Positions 31,730 through 41,026 of a DNA stretch of 64,000 bases are shown here, piece by piece (position 1 is the first letter of the stretch; each line of letters begins with the position of its first letter). The notes beneath the pieces were generated by a model. It made no database searches and had not been told where the DNA came from. It was given only the letters and a program-made list of their open reading frames with translations. A program made the position numbers and the translations under genes. Source of the stretch: Bradyrhizobium sp. Tv2a-2 (lineage in GTDB: Bacteria; Pseudomonadota; Alphaproteobacteria; Rhizobiales; Xanthobacteraceae); NCBI RefSeq assembly GCF_000472425.1, contig NZ_AXAI01000008.1:186001-250000 (forward strand). The letters run 5' to 3'.

Positions 31730-32755
31730 ATGGCAATCACTTCCGGAGCCGGCCCGCACAAGGCCTGGCTCAACGTCGATGGCGAGACGCTCGCCATCGA
31801 GAACGGCAGCGTGACCCAGAGCGCCAAGCGCAAGACGTCTTCGTTCTCATGCGCGATACCGATGAGCGTGAAGGGCGCCTACGAGACGCTTGCCGGTCTC
31901 GGTGACAACAATGCGACCATCACGGTCCTGACCCGCGGCACGACGGGGACGCTGATCACCGGTGAGGTCGATCGGGTCAGCATCGATTACATCGGGCGAA
32001 CCATCAGGGTTACCGGGCGAGACGGCTCCGCCAAACTCCACGACAACAAGTCGAGCGAGAAGTGGCTCAACAAGATGCCGAGCGACATCGTGTCCGATCT
32101 GATCGGGCGCGTCGGGCTTTCCGGCAACGTGACCTCGTCGGCGCTGATGGCCGGCAAGAAGGTCTCCTCCGACTTCGTCAAGCTCTCCGACAACGTCTCG
32201 TTTGCCTACATCATCCACAAGCTGGCGCAGCTCGATAACGCCAAATGGTGGGTCGATCCGAGCGGAAAATTCCACTACGTGCCGATCGGAAGCCCGGCCG
32301 GGACCTACTCGATCTTCATCAATCAGGACCAAGAGCCGATCGTCTCGGACTGTCTTGATCTGAACATCACCCGCAACGTGCAGGCCGGAAAGGGAATTTC
32401 AGCCACGGTCAAGAGCTGGCACCCGAAGCTGAAGCAGACCTTTCAGTATCAGTCGAACGTCGAGGGCAGGGGCGGACCGGTCCAGTACCAGTACCACATC
32501 CCGAACCTGACGCAGGACCACGCGACGAAGTACGCGCAGTCAATGGCGAGCGAGAAGGCGCGTCATGAGCTGACTGTGTCGGCGACCGTCGTCGGTGATC
32601 CTACCGTCTATGCCGGCATGGGGCTGAAGCTCTCCGGCACCAAGTTGTTCGACCAGACTTACGACATCGATACCGTTCACCACAATTTCGGCATGCCGGG
32701 TCACCGAACCCACATCACCGCGCGCGGTGCAGGCGAGGGGAGGTCGGCATCATGA
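31730..32755 (+). CDS. Baseplate hub protein, gpD-like
   Basis: 341 residues with the pattern of late-control D/hub proteins: an N-terminal beta domain, a middle with SDIVSDLIGRVGLSG and WWVDPSGKFHYVP, and a final domain with PTVYAGMGLKLSGT and a HHNFGMPGHRTHI end. Three copies would close the end of the tail tube. Overlaps the spike gene by four bases. Confidence 0.82.
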   Translation: MAITSGAGPHKAWLNVDGETLAIENGSVTQSAKRKTSSFSCAIPMSVKGAYETLAGLGDNNATITVLTRGTTGTLITGEVDRVSIDYIGRTIRVTGRDGSAKLHDNKSSEKWLNKMPSDIVSDLIGRVGLSGNVTSSALMAGKKVSSDFVKLSDNVSFAYIIHKLAQLDNAKWWVDPSGKFHYVPIGSPAGTYSIFINQDQEPIVSDCLDLNITRNVQAGKGISATVKSWHPKLKQTFQYQSNVEGRGGPVQYQYHIPNLTQDHATKYAQSMASEKARHELTVSATVVGDPTVYAGMGLKLSGTKLFDQTYDIDTVHHNFGMPGHRTHITARGAGEGRSAS

Positions 32756-33513
32756 TGGGCGACGGCGATCTCGAGAACATCATCCTGCACACCGTGGAGC
32801 GGTGGTGGTCTGGCCGCTACAGCGAGAAGCACGGCATCGTCACGAGCTACGATCCCGTTAAGTATCTCGCCAAGGTGAAATTCCAGCCGGGCGGACAGGA
32901 GTCCGACTGGCTCCCGATCGAGACCGGCCACATCGGCAATCAATACGGCATCGCTGTCGGCCTGCAGCCCGGAGATGGCCAGACGACCGGCGACCAGGTC
33001 GTGGTCCGCTACCAAGAGGGCGATGTCGAGGCCGGCAAGATCGTCCAGCGCGTCCACTCCGACAATGACAAGCCGCCGACCGTGCAGTCAGGCGAGCTCG
33101 TCGTCTGGACAAGGTTTCAGAAGTCGGATGGCGGCAAGGAGTCGGCGCAGGGCGGTCAAGGCGGCACCGGACAGCAGATTTATTTCAAGAACGACGGCTC
33201 GGCCACCATCACCGATGGCAACGGCGCAACGTTGGTCATGGACGGCAACGGCAACGTCAAGCTGACCTGCAACAACCTGACGATCACCGTGAACGGCAAC
33301 TGGATTTCCGACATCGCCAAAATTGTAACGATGGTGGCCGGCGGAGACATCGGTCTTGGCGCTGGCGGCAACGCTGAGATCTCGGCAGGAAAAATCACAG
33401 GCCTCACCGGCGGTGCCTCCGTCAATATCCAGGGTGGCGGCAGCGTCTCAGATGGATCTGTCACTCCAGCGAGTGGCGGTTCGATGCAACCTCCGACGAC
33501 AGTGACGCCGTAA
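32752..33513 (+). CDS. Baseplate spike protein, gpV-like
   Basis: 253 residues. An OB-like N-terminal domain (HGIVTSYDPVKYLAKVKFQPGG, then GDQVVVRYQEGD) is followed by a repetitive Gly/Asn/Asp/Ile-rich region with DGSATITDGNGATLVMDGNG, which will form the triple-stranded beta helix of the membrane-piercing spike. Order hub then spike is typical. Its last base starts the next gene. Confidence 0.82.
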   Translation: MMGDGDLENIILHTVERWWSGRYSEKHGIVTSYDPVKYLAKVKFQPGGQESDWLPIETGHIGNQYGIAVGLQPGDGQTTGDQVVVRYQEGDVEAGKIVQRVHSDNDKPPTVQSGELVVWTRFQKSDGGKESAQGGQGGTGQQIYFKNDGSATITDGNGATLVMDGNGNVKLTCNNLTITVNGNWISDIAKIVTMVAGGDIGLGAGGNAEISAGKITGLTGGASVNIQGGGSVSDGSVTPASGGSMQPPTTVTP

Positions 33514-34412
33514 TGACCCAGCTCGCCGATTTCAGCTTCGTCATCAACAATGCCTTGCAGACGATCCACGTCGGCGCCATCTTGGCGCCGCTTACGACAA
33601 ACACCTTGGCCGCGAACGTTAGCCTTGTGCAGTTCGATGGCGCTACCGGTGTCGGTCAGATCACCTACAACGACCGGCAACCGCTGCCGGAAGCCTTCTC
33701 CGACCCCTCGCCATATCAGACCTACGTCAACCAATGGATCACCGCCTTGGCGTCCGGGAGTCCGGCGCTCACGCTTTCGCAGGCGCAGGCGATCAAGTGT
33801 TCGCTCGTGAATGCGATCTACGCCGTCAAGCGTCAGGCCGCGGTCAGCATCCACGTGACCGCGGGGACCTATTCATGGGACGCGACCGACAGCACCGTGG
33901 AGCGCGTGCTCGCGCCGCTCTGTGGGCTGCTCTATGTCGATCCGGTCAATACTGTTATCGGAGAAGTCAACACGCTGATTACCGAAATAGATACGACGTT
34001 AAGCACGCTCAACAGCACATGGGCGACCAACTTCAACACGCTAAACAGCAATTGGCCTTCCCAAATTCAGGCTGCCCTCAATAATCTGGTGAGCGAGATC
34101 AATGCCTCGCTGCCGTTCCAGAGCGGCGGCGCAACCATAGCAGGCGTAACCGGACCTTCGGCGGTGACGTTTGATAGCGGCCTCTCCGGTTTTTCTGGAA
34201 ACTCTACGCTGACGGCACCGTCCATCAGCCTGATCCCAGTCGGGCAAACGACGCCTGTAACCCTGTCACCGACAGACCTGCAGGCGATCGTGGTCGCCAT
34301 CAACGCTCAGAATGCATCGAAGCAGTCGACCAGCCTGTCCAAGCAGGCTGCGATCAACGCTCTCACCTCGATCACCTCGGTGGTCTCCTACGACGCCACG
34401 ACCGGATGGTGA
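33513..34412 (+). CDS. Hypothetical baseplate/fibre-associated protein
   Basis: 299 residues. Residues 40-130 include an AFSDPSPYQTYVNQWITAL stretch and a helix with NAIYAVKRQA, which recall phage fibre-accessory domains of the DUF4376 kind. Residues 140-200 are coiled and Asn/Thr/Leu-rich, and the end is helical. It sits between the spike and the gp25-like genes. The role is uncertain. Confidence 0.55.
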   Translation: MTQLADFSFVINNALQTIHVGAILAPLTTNTLAANVSLVQFDGATGVGQITYNDRQPLPEAFSDPSPYQTYVNQWITALASGSPALTLSQAQAIKCSLVNAIYAVKRQAAVSIHVTAGTYSWDATDSTVERVLAPLCGLLYVDPVNTVIGEVNTLITEIDTTLSTLNSTWATNFNTLNSNWPSQIQAALNNLVSEINASLPFQSGGATIAGVTGPSAVTFDSGLSGFSGNSTLTAPSISLIPVGQTTPVTLSPTDLQAIVVAINAQNASKQSTSLSKQAAINALTSITSVVSYDATTGW

Positions 34413-34413
34413 C

Positions 34414-34779
34414 ATGGCTGATTGTGATCTTGAGTGGGGCGGCGACTTCGGTGTCGACGCCACCGGCGACCTGTTGCTGGTCGATGGCGACGACGAGGTG
34501 CGCCAGCGCCTCGAGCGTCGTCTCTTCACCGCGGCGAAAGGCGGCTACGTCTGGCATCCAGAGTATGGCGCGGGCCTGCCCCAAAAGATCGGCAGCGTGC
34601 TGTCGCAATCCGAGATCCAGTCGATCGTCTCTTCGCAAATCGCGATGGAGGCATCGGTCGCCCCAAACCCACCGGCGCAGCTCACCGTCGACAAGCAGGT
34701 CGGCGGCACCGTCACGATCAGCATCAAGTATTGGGACGCTCGGACCGGCGAGTCGGTGTCCTTTTCCATTACGGCATAA
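34414..34779 (+). CDS. Baseplate wedge protein, gp25/gpW-like
   Basis: 121 residues with the gp25 pattern: DATGDLLLVDGDDEVRQRLERRLFTAAKGGYVWHPEYGAG split over 20-60, then a helix with SEIQSIVSSQI and a final beta part. The protein is the initiator for sheath assembly at the baseplate. ATG 34414 two bases after the previous stop. Confidence 0.85.
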   Translation: MADCDLEWGGDFGVDATGDLLLVDGDDEVRQRLERRLFTAAKGGYVWHPEYGAGLPQKIGSVLSQSEIQSIVSSQIAMEASVAPNPPAQLTVDKQVGGTVTISIKYWDARTGESVSFSITA

Positions 34780-34788
34780 GGGGCGCGA

Positions 34789-36036
34789 ATGGCTACGCTG
34801 CCGACCCAATCGTTTCAGACGATCGTCACCAACACCGTTTCCGGCATCCAGGGTCGCTCGTCCAAGCTTATCAATTTCGCGATCGGATCGACCCTGCGGG
34901 CGATCGCGGAAGGCTTTGCGGGCGTCTTCCTCTGGTTTCAGGGGATGGTGTTGCAGCTGTTGGCGGCGTGCCGGCTATCGACCGCGAGTGGCGTCGATGT
35001 CGACACCTTCACGGCCGATTTCATGCCGACAGTCGGCATCTCCAACGGCGTAGCGTCGCCGCGACTTGGCCCGCAGTTCGCAAGCGGACAGGTGACGTTC
35101 GCGCGCTTCACGGCCGCGCCCACGACCTGTTTCATCCCGGCCGCAAGCGCGGTGGATGCGAGCGGCTCCATCACCAATGCGGGGACGAACAACGCTACAA
35201 CGATGAAATCGAGCGATGGCTCGCAGTCATTCGTTGTGATGGCTGACACGACCAACCCCAACTACTCGGCCACGCTCGGTGGCTACACTTTGGCTTCGTC
35301 TGTCGCCTCGATCACGGTGGCGGCGCAGGCACAGTTCCCGGGCAGCGCCGGCAATGTCGTGGCCGGCGCGATCGCTGTGATGACGTCACCTATCACCGGC
35401 ATCGACACCGTCAACAACGTGGCCGCCTTCACCAATGGCGCCGATCAGGAAAGCGACAGCGCGCTGAAGCGGCGCTTTGCCGCCTACATCCTCGGATTGT
35501 CGCGCGGCGACTATTACGGCCTGAACGCCTCGATCGAGGGGGCGTCCGTCACGGTGCAATGGACGCTGACTGAGTTCTACAATTACGATGGCAGCTACCA
35601 TCCGGCTTACTTCTTTGTCGTCGCCGATGATGGGAGCGGCAACCCGTCGGCAGCGTTCCTCGACGTCATCCGCACCGCTGCAGAGGCCGTGCGGCCGCTC
35701 GGCAATCAGTGCACGGTGTTTCCGCCCGTCATCATGACGGCGAACGTCTCGATGACGATCACGAGCGCGCCTGGCTACACCCACACGGTTGTGGTGGCGC
35801 AGGTCGCGGCCCTGATTGCCACCAACATCAACTCGCTCGGTCTCGGCAATTCCCTGCCGTGGTCGCAGCTTGCGGCGTGGGCCTATTCTGTTCCGGGCGT
35901 GACCGGCGTGTCCGGCGTGCTGCTCAACGGCGCGGGTGGCGATGCCGCCTCGCTCGCCACCACCAAGAAGACTCAGGACGGTCAGGGGACGATCTCCTAC
36001 GCAACCATCAAATCCGGGACCATGACGATCGCATGA
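34789..36036 (+). CDS. Baseplate J-like protein
   Basis: 415 residues. The N-terminal helix region, a central beta domain with GSAGNVVAGAIAV and a QESDSALKRRFAAYI stretch are the marks of gpJ/gp6 baseplate wedge proteins. It follows the gp25-like gene and overlaps the gpI-like gene by four bases, the usual W-J-I order. Confidence 0.88.
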   Translation: MATLPTQSFQTIVTNTVSGIQGRSSKLINFAIGSTLRAIAEGFAGVFLWFQGMVLQLLAACRLSTASGVDVDTFTADFMPTVGISNGVASPRLGPQFASGQVTFARFTAAPTTCFIPAASAVDASGSITNAGTNNATTMKSSDGSQSFVVMADTTNPNYSATLGGYTLASSVASITVAAQAQFPGSAGNVVAGAIAVMTSPITGIDTVNNVAAFTNGADQESDSALKRRFAAYILGLSRGDYYGLNASIEGASVTVQWTLTEFYNYDGSYHPAYFFVVADDGSGNPSAAFLDVIRTAAEAVRPLGNQCTVFPPVIMTANVSMTITSAPGYTHTVVVAQVAALIATNINSLGLGNSLPWSQLAAWAYSVPGVTGVSGVLLNGAGGDAASLATTKKTQDGQGTISYATIKSGTMTIA

Positions 36037-36797
36037 GCATAACCGGCAGCTCGTCCAATATCTCCGAACGCGTTTTTCGGGTCCTTCCCAAGGGGTGGTT
36101 CAAGTGGGCCGCACCGATCCGCAATGCGATCGTCGGCGGTCTCTCGGATGCCGCTTCATGGTGCTATGGCCTGATCGGCTACGCACGCGCGCAGACGCGC
36201 CTTTCGACCGCGTACGGCGTCTGGCTCGACGTCTGGGCGTTCGACTTTCTCGGGCGCTACCTCGTCAGAAACGGCGCGCCCGATGCCGCCTTCCGGGCGC
36301 TGATCAAGGCGACAGTTCTGCAAGAACGGGTCACCCGCAAGGGCATGATCAACGCTATCACGGCCCTGACCGGTAAGGCGCCGATCATCTTCGAACCATG
36401 GAATACTTACGACACTGGCGGATATTCGAACGCCAAGGCCGGTCAGGTATGTGGCCAATTCGGCTACGGCGTCGGCCAGGGCGGCTACGGCAGCATGGTG
36501 CTGCCAGCGCAGACCTTCATTCAGGTTGACCCAGGCGTCGGCGCCGGCATTCCAGATGTCGGCGGATACGGCACGGGCATCATGGGCTACGGCGTCGGCG
36601 CGTCCGAATATGCCGGACCAACCATCGAAGAGTCCGGCGTCACGCCGGCAATGATCTACGACCTCATCAACAAGACCAAGCCGACCGGCTCCACCTGCTG
36701 GGTGCTGATCTCGAGCATCTCACAGGGCAGCCTGATCATGTCCGAAGGCGGCGCCAACATAACTGCCGATAATGGCTCTCAACTCATTGCAGGGTGA
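36033..36797 (+). CDS. Tail protein I-like (baseplate to fibre)
   Basis: 254 residues. The first 120 are helical with WLDVWAFDFLGRYLVRNG and an ALIKATVLQERVTRKGM segment, like gpI-type proteins that link baseplate to fibres. The next 80 are Gly/Tyr-rich (GYGVGQGGYGSM), then a short C-terminal domain. The ATG at 36033 overlaps the gpJ stop. Confidence 0.7.
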   Translation: MSITGSSSNISERVFRVLPKGWFKWAAPIRNAIVGGLSDAASWCYGLIGYARAQTRLSTAYGVWLDVWAFDFLGRYLVRNGAPDAAFRALIKATVLQERVTRKGMINAITALTGKAPIIFEPWNTYDTGGYSNAKAGQVCGQFGYGVGQGGYGSMVLPAQTFIQVDPGVGAGIPDVGGYGTGIMGYGVGASEYAGPTIEESGVTPAMIYDLINKTKPTGSTCWVLISSISQGSLIMSEGGANITADNGSQLIAG

Positions 36798-36799
36798 CG

Positions 36800-37966
36800 A
36801 TGCTGAAAATCTCGCGACTCTCGATGCTGCTTGCCGCTGTTTTCTTTGGCGCGTCCGCGCCCGCGCTCGCACAGACCACGGAAACCTACACAGCCTACAT
36901 TCTCGGCTTGCAGTCCGTCGGCGCGCTCGTCGGCAACGAGCGCATCGGAGCGGTGCAGGGTGGCACGTCGAAAGCGACATCTCCGCAACAGATCCTCGGC
37001 ATGATCAACGGGGACTGCTCCTTCTCTGCATCCATCATCTGCACCAAGACCAACGGCGTTGCGTTTGCGCCGTCGGCGACGATCAATGCTCTCAACGCCG
37101 GAAACATCAATGCAGGCGTGCTCGGGTCCACCTATGGCGGTGCGGGCACCGTCAACGGCGCACTCAAGGGCGACGGCACCGGCAACGTCTCGAAGGCGGG
37201 GTGCAGCGATCTAGCGGGAGTAGCTCCGTCCTGCGGGACTGACGCGACCAACGCCAGCAATATCAACACCGGCTTTCTCAATTTGTCACGGCTTGCCGCT
37301 CCACTCACGAGCCCAACCGTCAGCGGCAACACATCCCAGCTTGCAACGGTCGCGACGGGGACCAAGACGGCCAATCATGCCGCAACGTGGGATGTGAACG
37401 GCAACATCCAGGATGGTGGCGTGTCGTCCGGCACGGTCACCGAGCAGAAGAACACGGCTGGCGCTGGTCTTGTAACGTCCGGCAACTGCGATAACACCAG
37501 CACCAACGCATCGAGTCCTTGCCAGTTTGCTGTAACGGCCGGACAGGTCCCAGGCACGGCGACAAATGACAATGCCAGTTCTGGCAATGTTGGGGAGATC
37601 ATCCAGTGCAACAACACCGTGAGCGGCATGAGCTCTGGTGTTCCATTCAACTTCTGCTCGATCGTCTTGACGCCCGGCGATTGGGACGTCTCCGGTCTCA
37701 TGATGATGACGGGCTCACCGTGGACGGTGCAGGTCGTTGAGTTTGGCATCAGCACAACGTCTCTCACCATGCCGTCCACTACAGGCACGCTGGCGGCCTT
37801 CGCTGGTCCGTTCGTGCAATATTACAATGTATCACTGGCGATTACGCCTTATCGCATCACCGTCGCTACTAGCACCACCACCACGATTTACGCCGTCGGC
37901 GACGTGACGTGGAACGCTGGCGGCGGAAGCATGGCTGCCCGCATCGAGGCGCGCCGTGTGAGGTGA
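36800..37966 (+). CDS. Fibre-like protein with a signal-peptide-like N-terminus
   Basis: 388 residues. It starts with what looks like a complete Sec signal peptide (SMLLAAVFFGASAPALAQT), followed by an adhesin-like repeat region (NAGNINAGVLGSTYGG..., KGDGTGNVSKAGC) and a C-terminal beta domain with AITPYRITVATS. The early IGAVQGGTSKATSPQQI element is a motif I associate with alphaproteobacterial phage fibres. A virion fibre should not be secreted, so the N-terminus is odd. GTG 36794 is an alternative start. Confidence 0.7.
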   Translation: MLKISRLSMLLAAVFFGASAPALAQTTETYTAYILGLQSVGALVGNERIGAVQGGTSKATSPQQILGMINGDCSFSASIICTKTNGVAFAPSATINALNAGNINAGVLGSTYGGAGTVNGALKGDGTGNVSKAGCSDLAGVAPSCGTDATNASNINTGFLNLSRLAAPLTSPTVSGNTSQLATVATGTKTANHAATWDVNGNIQDGGVSSGTVTEQKNTAGAGLVTSGNCDNTSTNASSPCQFAVTAGQVPGTATNDNASSGNVGEIIQCNNTVSGMSSGVPFNFCSIVLTPGDWDVSGLMMMTGSPWTVQVVEFGISTTSLTMPSTTGTLAAFAGPFVQYYNVSLAITPYRITVATSTTTTIYAVGDVTWNAGGGSMAARIEARRVR

Positions 37967-38032
37967 GCCAGACCTTCTTGATGCACGCGCCTAAGACAGT
38001 CTGACGCCAACTACCCGCCAATCACATCAGCA

Positions 38033-38058
38033 AACCCGCCCTCGAGGCGGGTTTTTTG
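38033..38058 (+). terminator. Rho-independent terminator before the fibre gene
   Basis: Stem ACCCGCC/GGCGGGT, loop CTCGA, followed by a run of T. Same stem sequence as the terminators before the sheath and tube genes. Confidence 0.92.
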
Positions 38059-38080
38059 TTGTCCAAAGGAAACAGCCTTC

Positions 38081-40135
38081 ATGGATCGCGTCATCGTTTA
38101 TCCCGGTGCCCTCCCGCAGGATACCGACCTCCTCAACACCAACCTGTTCGCGCTCATCAATGGCGGCTTCAAGAACTCCGCCATCTTCGGAACGTCGAAC
38201 GCGGTGTCGGGTCTTGCCTGCACACCGACGGCGCCGGCATCTCTGCAGGTCAATGTCGGCGTCGGCTCGATCTTCGAGATGGATGAGATCGACGCGTCCG
38301 CATACGGCAGCCTTGGCAGCAACACCCAGAACATCATGAAGCAGGGCATTCTGCCGACCGCGCAGACCCTGACCCTCACGCCTCCCGGCACGACAGGCTT
38401 TTCACAGGTCTATCTCGTCCAAGCAGCGCTTGAGGATATCGACGCCGGCGCAATGGTGCTGAGCTATTATAACTCGGCCAATCCCTTAAAGCCGTTTTCC
38501 GGCCCCAACAACTCCGGCTCGTCCAACTACACGATCCGCACCTGCCGCTGCGTGATCCAGCTGAAGGCCGGCGTGCCCGCCACCACCGGAACGCAGGTCG
38601 CTCCGTCGGCAGATGCCGGGTGGGTCGGTCTCTACACCATCACGATCGCCAACGCCACCACGCAGATCACCTCCGGCATGATCGCGCAGCTTGCAAGCGC
38701 GCCGTTCTTCCGGACCTTGCCGCAGGTGCCGTATGACGTCCAGCAGGGCTACTACGTCTATGGTGGCACCGATACGGGTACGGCCAACAACTATGTCGTC
38801 ACCTTCCAGGCCGGTCAGCCGATCCCGGCGGGCTACACCACCGGCATGGAGGTCGAGTTCAAGGCGCTGAACACCTCGACCGGCTCGTCTCAGGTCAATG
38901 TGCAGGGACTTGGCAATGTCACCATTCGCCGCGCCAACGGCGTGGCGACCGCTGCGAATGACATCACGTCCGGCCAGATCGTTCGCCTCAAGTATGACGG
39001 CACCTTTTTCCAGATCCAGAACTACACCGGCTCCGGTGCCAACACCAACACCTCCACCGTCGTCGACATCCCTTATGTCGCAGACTCCGGCACGCAGAAC
39101 GCGATCGTTGCGACCTTCAGCCCGTCAATCGGCTCGCTTACCGATGGCATATATGTCTCGGTCAAACTCGCCAATGCGATCACCGGTGCGGCGACGTTGA
39201 ACGCGAACGGCCTCGGCGCAAAGCCTGTGGTTCTAGGTGACGGCACCAACCCGCCCTACAACGTGTTTGTCGCCAACATGGATGTCCTCTTCGTCTATTC
39301 GACGGCGATGGCTTCATGGCAGATTGCCAACACGTCCGCGGGCATGTTCTATCGCCGGCCGACGTCGAATTATAATATCTACGTCAACACCTCGACCGGA
39401 AGCGACACGCTCTACGATGGCACATCGGCCACCGTCGGGACCGGGACCTCTGGACCGGTCAAGACGATCAGCAAGGCGATACTGATCGCTTTCGGCTACG
39501 CACCGAGCCAGTTCAGCATCACCATTCAGGTAGCGAACGGCACCTATAGCGAGAACGTGCAGACACCGGGCTACGCCGGGCCGAACGTCATCATCCAGGG
39601 CGCTTCCACAGCGGGTGTCATCATCAACGGCGGCAACAACACGGCCGTGGATGTCGGTGGACCAAACACGCTCACCGTCAACAACGTCACCGTGCAGACC
39701 TCTGGCGCAAATGCCAATGGCTTCTCCGCCACCAACGGCGCGACGTTGACTACGAACAACACGGCGAGCAATGGCGTAGGTGGCGCCGTGTTTGCCGGTT
39801 ATCAGGGCGCCACGATCAACCCAGGCAACCACACATTCAACGGCAGCTGCGCGACGTGCTTTGCCGGCTACTTCGGCGGCTTCTGCAACATCGCCCAGTT
39901 CACCTATACGTTCTCGACGCCGATCTCCGTGATCGACGGTACCGTTCTCGCCTATGGCGGGCAGGTCGAAGTCAGCAATGGAACGCCGCCGTCGTTCGTC
40001 AACGCGAGCTACGTCAACGGCCAGAAGTTTCAGTCGCAGCTCAATGGCCTGATCACCTGCTACACGCTGGGCCTGAACTTCCTGCCCGGAACGCAGCCGG
40101 GCATCCTCACGTTCGGCGGCCAGTATCTGCCGTAA
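38081..40135 (+). CDS. Tail fibre protein with beta-helix region
   Basis: 684 residues. The first 210 look like a tail-attachment domain (RVIVYPGALPQDTDLLNTN...), 210-430 are beta-rich, and from about 431 a right-handed beta-helix segment begins (NIYVNTSTGSD, PVKTISKAI, VIIQGASTAG), as in many host-binding fibres and tailspikes. It may bind or degrade a surface glycan. An AAGGA site precedes the ATG. No own chaperone gene is seen next to it. Confidence 0.78.
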   Translation: MDRVIVYPGALPQDTDLLNTNLFALINGGFKNSAIFGTSNAVSGLACTPTAPASLQVNVGVGSIFEMDEIDASAYGSLGSNTQNIMKQGILPTAQTLTLTPPGTTGFSQVYLVQAALEDIDAGAMVLSYYNSANPLKPFSGPNNSGSSNYTIRTCRCVIQLKAGVPATTGTQVAPSADAGWVGLYTITIANATTQITSGMIAQLASAPFFRTLPQVPYDVQQGYYVYGGTDTGTANNYVVTFQAGQPIPAGYTTGMEVEFKALNTSTGSSQVNVQGLGNVTIRRANGVATAANDITSGQIVRLKYDGTFFQIQNYTGSGANTNTSTVVDIPYVADSGTQNAIVATFSPSIGSLTDGIYVSVKLANAITGAATLNANGLGAKPVVLGDGTNPPYNVFVANMDVLFVYSTAMASWQIANTSAGMFYRRPTSNYNIYVNTSTGSDTLYDGTSATVGTGTSGPVKTISKAILIAFGYAPSQFSITIQVANGTYSENVQTPGYAGPNVIIQGASTAGVIINGGNNTAVDVGGPNTLTVNNVTVQTSGANANGFSATNGATLTTNNTASNGVGGAVFAGYQGATINPGNHTFNGSCATCFAGYFGGFCNIAQFTYTFSTPISVIDGTVLAYGGQVEVSNGTPPSFVNASYVNGQKFQSQLNGLITCYTLGLNFLPGTQPGILTFGGQYLP

Positions 40136-40145
40136 CCACCCACGA

Positions 40146-40167
40146 GGCCGCCTTCGGGCGGCTTTTC
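40146..40167 (+). terminator. Rho-independent terminator after the fibre gene
   Basis: Stem GCCGCC/GGCGGC with a TTCG loop, followed by TTTTCATTT; the GGAG site of the endolysin gene follows at once. Confidence 0.88.
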
Positions 40168-40181
40168 ATTTGGAGCATCGC

Positions 40182-40817
40182 ATGTTCGACTCCGCGAGGT
40201 TCGAAGCCGCGCTGATGCAGCTATGGCCGCACGGCGACGACAAGATCCCGGGCCTGCGTCCCGCCATGGTGTCGCAGGCACCGGCGCTCTTTGCCAAGTA
40301 CGGTCTCGTGACGCCGATGGCGATCGCCAACTTCATGGGAGAGTGCACGGAGGAGTGCGGCGGCGGCATCGAGGTCGAGGAGAACCTCAACTATCGGGCA
40401 AGCGTGCTGTGCTCGCAGTGGCCGCGCCACTTCACGGCGGCGCAGGCGCTCGCCATGCAGCACCACCCGCAGCTGATCGCCAATCAGGCCTACAACGGCC
40501 GCATGGGCAACCGTATCGGCACCGACGACGGCTGGAGTTATCGCGGCCGCGGCCCATCGCAGACCACCGGGCGAGATGCCTACGCGCAGCTTGGTCAGCT
40601 GATGGGGCTCGATCTCGTCACCCATCCCGAGCTGATCAACGCGCCCGAGCATTTCCTGGAGGCCGGGCTGATCGACTTCGTCACCATCTGCAAGTGCCTG
40701 CCTTACGCGGAGCGGGACGACGAGGTGAACGAGACGCGTCACCTCAACGGAGGGCTGATCGGCCTGCAGCAGCGGCAGGCCTCTATCGGGCTCTGGAAAC
40801 ATGCACTCGGAGCGTGA
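40182..40817 (+). CDS. Endolysin, glycoside hydrolase family 19-like
   Basis: 211 residues with the phage GH19 lysozyme pattern: IANFMGECTEECGG (likely catalytic Glu58 in the place of the usual HESGG), ENLNYRAS, ANQAYNGRMGN, DDGWSYRGRGPSQTTGRDAY and a late ETRHLNGG. It would cut the glycan chains of peptidoglycan at lysis. No signal peptide is seen, so a holin is needed. ATG 40182 with GGAG upstream. Confidence 0.88.
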   Translation: MFDSARFEAALMQLWPHGDDKIPGLRPAMVSQAPALFAKYGLVTPMAIANFMGECTEECGGGIEVEENLNYRASVLCSQWPRHFTAAQALAMQHHPQLIANQAYNGRMGNRIGTDDGWSYRGRGPSQTTGRDAYAQLGQLMGLDLVTHPELINAPEHFLEAGLIDFVTICKCLPYAERDDEVNETRHLNGGLIGLQQRQASIGLWKHALGA

Positions 40818-40831
40818 TCACTGTGACCATC

Positions 40832-41026
40832 ATGACACAATCAATCGTCAAAGCTGCGCTCGACCGAGCTTTCGATGAGCATATTGGGAAAATCTTTTCC
40901 GTCCTCGTCCAGAACGTCATCGCGAACGATCACGAAGCTCTCGATCACTTCGCCAATGGAGTGGAGGCCGGACTGGCCGCGCATGCGGACGCATCGGCCC
41001 TCATTGACAAGCTGGTGAAAGCATGA
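40832..41026 (+). CDS. Small helical hypothetical protein
   Basis: 64 residues, fully helical in appearance, rich in Ala, Asp and His, no membrane segment. GTG codons at 40814 and 40823 are alternative starts. The stop overlaps the lipase gene start. It lies between endolysin and lipase, so it could assist lysis, but no function is recognised. Confidence 0.6.
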   Translation: MTQSIVKAALDRAFDEHIGKIFSVLVQNVIANDHEALDHFANGVEAGLAAHADASALIDKLVKA

